A stretch of 10,332 nt of DNA from Candidatus Sulfopaludibacter sp. SbA3 (lineage in GTDB: Bacteria > Acidobacteriota > Terriglobia > Bryobacterales > Bryobacteraceae), in contig CAMAUG010000121.1 in the NCBI GenBank assembly GCA_945861255.1, positions 1-10,332 of the forward strand. The letters run 5' to 3'. A model generated the notes under the pieces. That model searched no databases. It was not told the DNA's origin and saw nothing but the letters and a program-made list of their open reading frames with translations. Position 1 is the first letter of the stretch. Each line of letters opens with the position of its first letter. A program made the position numbers and the translations under genes. This document shows positions 7,609-10,332 of the stretch, piece after piece.

Positions 7609-8766
7609 ATGACGGATCTGCTCATCCCCATCGTCCTGACCATCGTCATCATTCTGGCGTATCCACTGCTTTCCGTCTATATCGTGCTGGTGGAACGCAA
7701 GGTGCTGGCGGATTTTCAGGCGCGCCTCGGGCCGATGCGCGTGGGCCCACATGGTTTGTTGCAACCGCTGGCCGACGCACTGAAACTGGTGCTCAAGGAA
7801 GACCTGATTCCGCGCCAGGCTGACCGCGCGATTTTCTGGGTGGCGCCGGTGATCGCCACGTTCACAGCGCTGACCGCGTTTTCCGTGCTGCCGTTCGCGC
7901 CGCGCCTTGTGGTGGCGGATATCAACGTCGGACTGTTGTTCATTTCCGCCATGGGCGCGCTCAGCGTGCTCGGGATCATTTTAGGTGGATGGGCGTCGAA
8001 CAGCCACTATCCACTGCTCGGAGCTTTACGGAGTTCGGCGCAACTGGTGAGCTATGAAGTGGCGCTATCGTTGGCGTTGCTTGCGCCGGTGATGTCGGCT
8101 GAATCGCTCAGCATGGTCAAGATCGTCGAAGCGCAGCGGGATCAGGGCGTGTGGTTCATATTCGGCAATTATGGATTCATGCTGGTACCGTTCGCGATCT
8201 TCATGATCGCGTCGATCGCGGAAGTGGGCCGCGTGCCGTTCGATCTGCCGGAAGCCGAATCCGAGCTGGTGGCGGGCTTTCACACCGAATTCAGCGGTTT
8301 CCGCTGGGCGCTGTTCATGCTGGGAGAAAGCGCCAACACCTTCGTGGTGGCGTGCGTGGCGGTCACGCTGTTTCTGGGTGGGTGGCTGCGGCCGTTCGCC
8401 AACATCGCTTGGCTGGAGATTCCGATCGGCTATGGAGTACCGGTGCTGCTATTCACGGGCATCGGAGTGGCCTCGTTGCTCATGGCGCGCCGCCTGCGGA
8501 GCAGGCCTCAACAAATTGGCCTGGCGGGTTTGGGCGCGATGACCACCGGCTTCGGATTGGCGCTGGCCGTCCCTCCGGTGAACGCGCTGATTGCGCCGCT
8601 CTTTTGGTTTTTCGCGAAAACCGCTGTCATCATTTACGGGATGATCTGGCTGCGCGGAACGCTGCCGCGCTTCCGCTACGACCAACTGATGAACATCGGG
8701 TGGAAACTGCTGATCCCCGCCGGCATGGCAGCGATCCTGGTGAATGCCGTCTTGGCCGCGCTTTGA
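7609..8766 (+). CDS. nuoH: NADH-quinone oxidoreductase subunit H (quinone tunnel subunit), enlarged and relocated
   Basis: NuoH forms the membrane end of the quinone tunnel and the first part of the proton path (E-channel). It has 385 residues, against about 325-350 in common forms. Both family signatures are present: GLLQPLADALKLVLKE at residues 49-64, and AEVGRVPFDLPEAESELVAG at about 204-223, followed by the conserved HTEFSG. The C-terminus reads WLRGTLPRFRYDQLM as expected. The added length lies between FLGGWLRPF (about 263) and FWFFAKT (from 332), where residues 268-330 contain two further hydrophobic stretches flanking a basic ARRLRSRPQQ loop, probably an extra helical hairpin. The start is supported by an AGGTGAT site. 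The position after nuoN is unusual, since nuoH normally lies directly before nuoI. No other nuoH is visible here. Confidence 0.96.
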   Translation: MTDLLIPIVLTIVIILAYPLLSVYIVLVERKVLADFQARLGPMRVGPHGLLQPLADALKLVLKEDLIPRQADRAIFWVAPVIATFTALTAFSVLPFAPRLVVADINVGLLFISAMGALSVLGIILGGWASNSHYPLLGALRSSAQLVSYEVALSLALLAPVMSAESLSMVKIVEAQRDQGVWFIFGNYGFMLVPFAIFMIASIAEVGRVPFDLPEAESELVAGFHTEFSGFRWALFMLGESANTFVVACVAVTLFLGGWLRPFANIAWLEIPIGYGVPVLLFTGIGVASLLMARRLRSRPQQIGLAGLGAMTTGFGLALAVPPVNALIAPLFWFFAKTAVIIYGMIWLRGTLPRFRYDQLMNIGWKLLIPAGMAAILVNAVLAAL

Positions 8767-8811
8767 TGGCAACGCCGGAGAGGCTGTCAACGTGTTCGCC
8801 ACCGCGGGCGC

Positions 8812-8817
8812 TAAGCT
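8812..8817 (+). promoter_or_regulatory. Possible -10 element for a leaderless yqeY transcript
   Basis: TAAGCT fits the TAnnnT form of a -10 hexamer and ends eight bases before ATG 8826. That would place transcription start at or near the start codon. There is no recognisable Shine-Dalgarno sequence before this ATG, which is why I considered a leaderless start. No convincing -35 box is visible (a CTGTCA at 8784-8789 is too far away). The call is weak. Confidence 0.2.
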
Positions 8818-8825
8818 ATTACTTT

Positions 8826-9272
8826 ATGCCGCTCCTCGATCAGATCCAAAAAGATATGGTGGCCGCCATGAAGGCCAAGGAAGAGCTGCGGCTCGACACA
8901 CTGCGGATGATCAAGTCCGCCTTGCACAAGCAGACGGTCGATACCATGAAGCCGCATGACGAGCAGTCCGAGCTGCAGGTGCTGACCACGCTGGTCAAAC
9001 AGCGCCGCGAATCGGCAGACATGTTCCGCAAGGGAGGCCGCGAAGAACTCGCCGTGAAAGAGGAAGCCGAGCTCAAACTCATCGAATCCTACATGCCCTC
9101 GGCGCCCACCGAAGCAGAGATTGACGCGGCCGTCGCGGCGGCCATGGCTGAAACCGGCGTGACGTCGCTCAAGCAGATGGGTGTGGTCATGAAAGCCACG
9201 CAAGCCAAACTCGCGGGCAAACGCGTTGACGGCAAAGCGTTGAGCGACCGGGTACGCTCAAAACTGGCATGA
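8826..9272 (+). CDS. yqeY: YqeY/GatB-like domain protein
   Basis: This is a small soluble protein of the YqeY family. The family shares a domain with the C-terminus of GatB, the tRNA-binding part of the Glu/Asp-tRNA amidotransferase; the role of stand-alone YqeY is not firmly known. It has 148 residues, the usual length, and appears largely helical. Recognisable parts are the N-terminal LLDQIQKDMVAAMKAKEELR, then LRMIKSALHKQ at about 26-36, the family hallmark LVKQRRESADMFRKGGREEL at 56-75, and EAELKLIESYMP at 80-91. The end is GKRVDGKALSDRVRSKL. I chose ATG 8826 because the longer open frame overlaps nuoH and adds no YqeY-like sequence. It lies 59 bases after nuoH without a visible terminator, so read-through from the nuo operon is possible. 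It overlaps the next gene by 4 bases (ATGA). Confidence 0.93.
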   Translation: MPLLDQIQKDMVAAMKAKEELRLDTLRMIKSALHKQTVDTMKPHDEQSELQVLTTLVKQRRESADMFRKGGREELAVKEEAELKLIESYMPSAPTEAEIDAAVAAAMAETGVTSLKQMGVVMKATQAKLAGKRVDGKALSDRVRSKLA

Positions 9273-9772
9273 ATCCAGACCCCATCTTTTTCTGGATCGA
9301 ACGAAGTGCCCTCAGCATTTGGCTGCGTGAGTCGACTTCGCTGCTGGCATTTCCGTTCATTCTGATCTTGCATGCAATCGGGATGGGATTTCTGGCGGGC
9401 ACGGCCGCCGCGATGGGGCTGCGGGTTTTGGGCCTGCTGCGCGCGATTCCCCTCGGCGCCATGGCTCGCTTTCTTCCTTTTGCGTGGGTGGGATTTTGGA
9501 TCAACGCCGTCTCTGGAGTGCTGTTGCTGATCGCGTACCCCGGGAAAGCGCTTACGAACCCGCTGTTCTACTTCAAGCTGGCGTGCATTGCCGTGGCCGT
9601 GGCTTTTCTCCGTATGCTGACGGCCGGAGTCTTGCGCAAGACGCCGGAGCCCGTGGCGATCCCAATGAAATTTCGGCGGATGGCGGGCGTTTCACTGGCG
9701 CTGTGGGTAACGGCCATCACGTCGGGCCGCCTGCTGGCTTACACCTACACACGGCTATTGACGGACAATTGA
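9269..9772 (+). CDS. Four-helix membrane protein of unknown function (DUF6644-like)
   Basis: The function is not known to me. The 167-residue product has no signal peptide but about four membrane helices, at roughly residues 25-50, 68-90, 100-120 and 138-158. Its general pattern resembles the DUF6644/DUF2214-type small membrane proteins, an assignment made from memory of the family's look. Notable residues are His35 inside helix 1 (LILHAIGMGFLAG), the LRVLGL turn after it, Asn79 and Gly83 in helix 2, FYFK at 100-103, and Trp146 and Arg154 in the last helix (LALWVTAITSGRLLAY). The ATG overlaps the yqeY stop by 4 bases, so it is probably co-translated, but no good ribosome binding site is seen. 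It aligns without gaps with the next gene over its first 134 residues and is the intact member of the pair. Confidence 0.8.
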   Translation: MNPDPIFFWIERSALSIWLRESTSLLAFPFILILHAIGMGFLAGTAAAMGLRVLGLLRAIPLGAMARFLPFAWVGFWINAVSGVLLLIAYPGKALTNPLFYFKLACIAVAVAFLRMLTAGVLRKTPEPVAIPMKFRRMAGVSLALWVTAITSGRLLAYTYTRLLTDN

Positions 9773-9786
9773 TTGGACACGCGGCG

Positions 9787-10194
9787 ATGATGGCTGAATT
9801 CCTACCTTGGCTGGAACAATGGCTGAAAAGCACCCCTGCTTCGGCGTTCATTACGCTGAATACGTGGGTGTGGTCCACGTGCGAATCCATCCATTTCACC
9901 GGACTCTGCATGCTTTATGGATCGGTGGTTCTGTTCGATCTGCGGTTGCTGGGTGTCGCCAAACAAGTGCCGCTGGCGGCGTTGCATCGATTGATTCCCA
10001 TGGGTGTCGCCGGGTTCGCGATGAACGTGGGAACCGGATTCATGTTTCTGGCCGGGACTCCGGACCAGTATTTGTACAATATTGCGTTTCGATTAAAGGT
10101 GCTGTGCCTGGCGATTGCCGGAATTAATATTCTGATTTTCTACCTGTTCTTGTTCCGCAAAGTGAGGTCGGTCGCCCCGGGGGAGGATCAGTAG
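9787..10194 (+). CDS. DUF6644-like membrane protein, C-terminus apparently lost by IS insertion
   Basis: This is a paralogue-like partner of the preceding membrane protein; its function is unknown. It has 135 residues from ATG 9787. The next codon is also ATG, and an in-frame TTG at 9769 inside the previous stop (TTGA) is a further possible start. The N-terminal amphipathic part (AEFLPWLEQWLKSTPAS) and three membrane helices match the DUF6644 pattern. Shared landmarks with the upstream protein are His36 in helix 1 (ESIHFTGLCMLYG), LRLLGV, Asn80 in helix 2, FRLK at 101-104, and Arg124-Lys125, all at identical spacing. The protein then stops at Gln135, whereas the upstream protein continues for 33 more residues with a fourth helix. 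A converging transposase frame ends seven bases beyond this stop, so the gene is probably truncated and may be non-functional. Confidence 0.75.
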   Translation: MMAEFLPWLEQWLKSTPASAFITLNTWVWSTCESIHFTGLCMLYGSVVLFDLRLLGVAKQVPLAALHRLIPMGVAGFAMNVGTGFMFLAGTPDQYLYNIAFRLKVLCLAIAGINILIFYLFLFRKVRSVAPGEDQ

Positions 10195-10332
10195 TGTCCG
10201 GCTATAAGTCGAGCAGGCTCAACTGGTTAGAAAATAGGTCTGATTTTTCCTGGGAGTAAGTGTCGTCAAAGGCCCGTAGAATGGGCGTTTGCTCGAACAA
10301 GGTGACGCTGAGAACCTGTAGGATTTGGTAGA
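10195..10332 (-). mobile_element. One end of an insertion sequence (IS4-type), continuing past the window
   Basis: The sequence from about 10195 onward does not continue the membrane-protein gene; it carries the 3' end of the transposase frame on the opposite strand. The element boundary is probably within a few bases of 10192-10200, where TGTCCGGC may begin the terminal inverted repeat. Only one end is in view, so neither the repeat length nor the target duplication can be shown. The transposase stop lies very close to the element end. Confidence 0.6.
10202..10332 (-). CDS. C-terminal end of an IS4-type transposase (5' part outside the window)
   Basis: On the minus strand a frame runs from the window edge (first complete codon at 10330) to a TAG at 10202-10204. 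About 42 residues are visible. They read YQILQVLSVTLFEQTPILRA near the start, then FDDTYSQEKSD, and finish with NQLSLLDL. This resembles the C-terminal tail of IS4-family DDE transposases, where a YQILQ..S..LFE.TPI block and a final NQL.LF.L ending recur. The catalytic DDE residues would be further upstream in the protein and are not visible, so the family assignment rests on this tail only. The stretch looks less GC-rich than the neighbouring genes, which fits recent acquisition. Confidence 0.72.
   Translation of the reverse strand, partial: YQILQVLSVTLFEQTPILRAFDDTYSQEKSDLFSNQLSLLDL

Noticed and set aside
8151..8825. N-terminal extension of the YqeY frame through nuoH
   Set aside because: The extension is nuoH read in another frame; YqeY homology begins exactly at ATG 8826 and the resulting 148 residues are the family length.
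8767..8825. Rho-independent terminator after nuoH
   Set aside because: I could not find a stable inverted repeat followed by a T run in this gap.
9484..9786. N-terminal extension of the second membrane-protein frame
   Set aside because: It overlaps the preceding gene in a different frame and lacks the family pattern; the DUF6644-like sequence begins at about 9787.

Overview
The window is almost entirely coding on the + strand and holds the distal part of a complex I (nuo) operon, followed by a short accessory tail that ends in an insertion sequence. The gene families, GC-rich coding sequence, long antisense shadow frames and tight 4-base overlaps suggest a Gram-negative-type bacterium. The short NuoD, the enlarged NuoH and the gene content would suit Acidobacteriota or a similar lineage, but this taxonomic guess is an inference from memory and was not tested.

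Layout. Positions 1-461 hold the 3' part of nuoC, followed by nuoD (462-1571), nuoI (1568-2017), nuoJ (2034-2543), nuoK (2551-2853), nuoL (2847-4634), nuoM (4631-6127), nuoN (6124-7602) and nuoH (7609-8766). Genes abut or overlap by 4 to 7 bases, or are separated by at most 16 bases, so they are probably one transcript. Two things differ from the textbook nuoA-N order. The genes for the NADH-oxidising module (nuoE, nuoF, nuoG) are absent between nuoD and nuoI, and nuoH, normally just upstream of nuoI, lies after nuoN. The encoded proteins cover the quinone-binding connecting arm (C, D, I, H) and the complete proton-pumping membrane arm (J, K, L, M, N, H). All key proton-channel and Fe-S residues I checked are present. 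The arrangement fits an 11-subunit complex that takes electrons from something other than a locally encoded NuoEFG, or one whose NuoEFG is encoded elsewhere.

Tail. After a 59-base gap come a YqeY/GatB-like protein (8826-9272), a four-helix membrane protein (9269-9772) and a second, related membrane protein (9787-10194). The two membrane proteins align without gaps over about 100 residues. The second stops about 33 residues short of the first, just where its last membrane helix should begin. Seven bases beyond its stop lies the stop codon of a converging reading frame (minus strand, 10202 to the window end) that looks like the C-terminus of an IS4-type transposase. The simplest reading is that an insertion sequence entered and truncated the second membrane-protein gene.

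No RNA genes, CRISPR arrays, convincing terminators or wholly new multi-gene system were seen. The best leads are the rearranged and reduced nuo operon with its unusual NuoD, NuoH and NuoL architectures, and the insertion-interrupted tandem membrane-protein pair.
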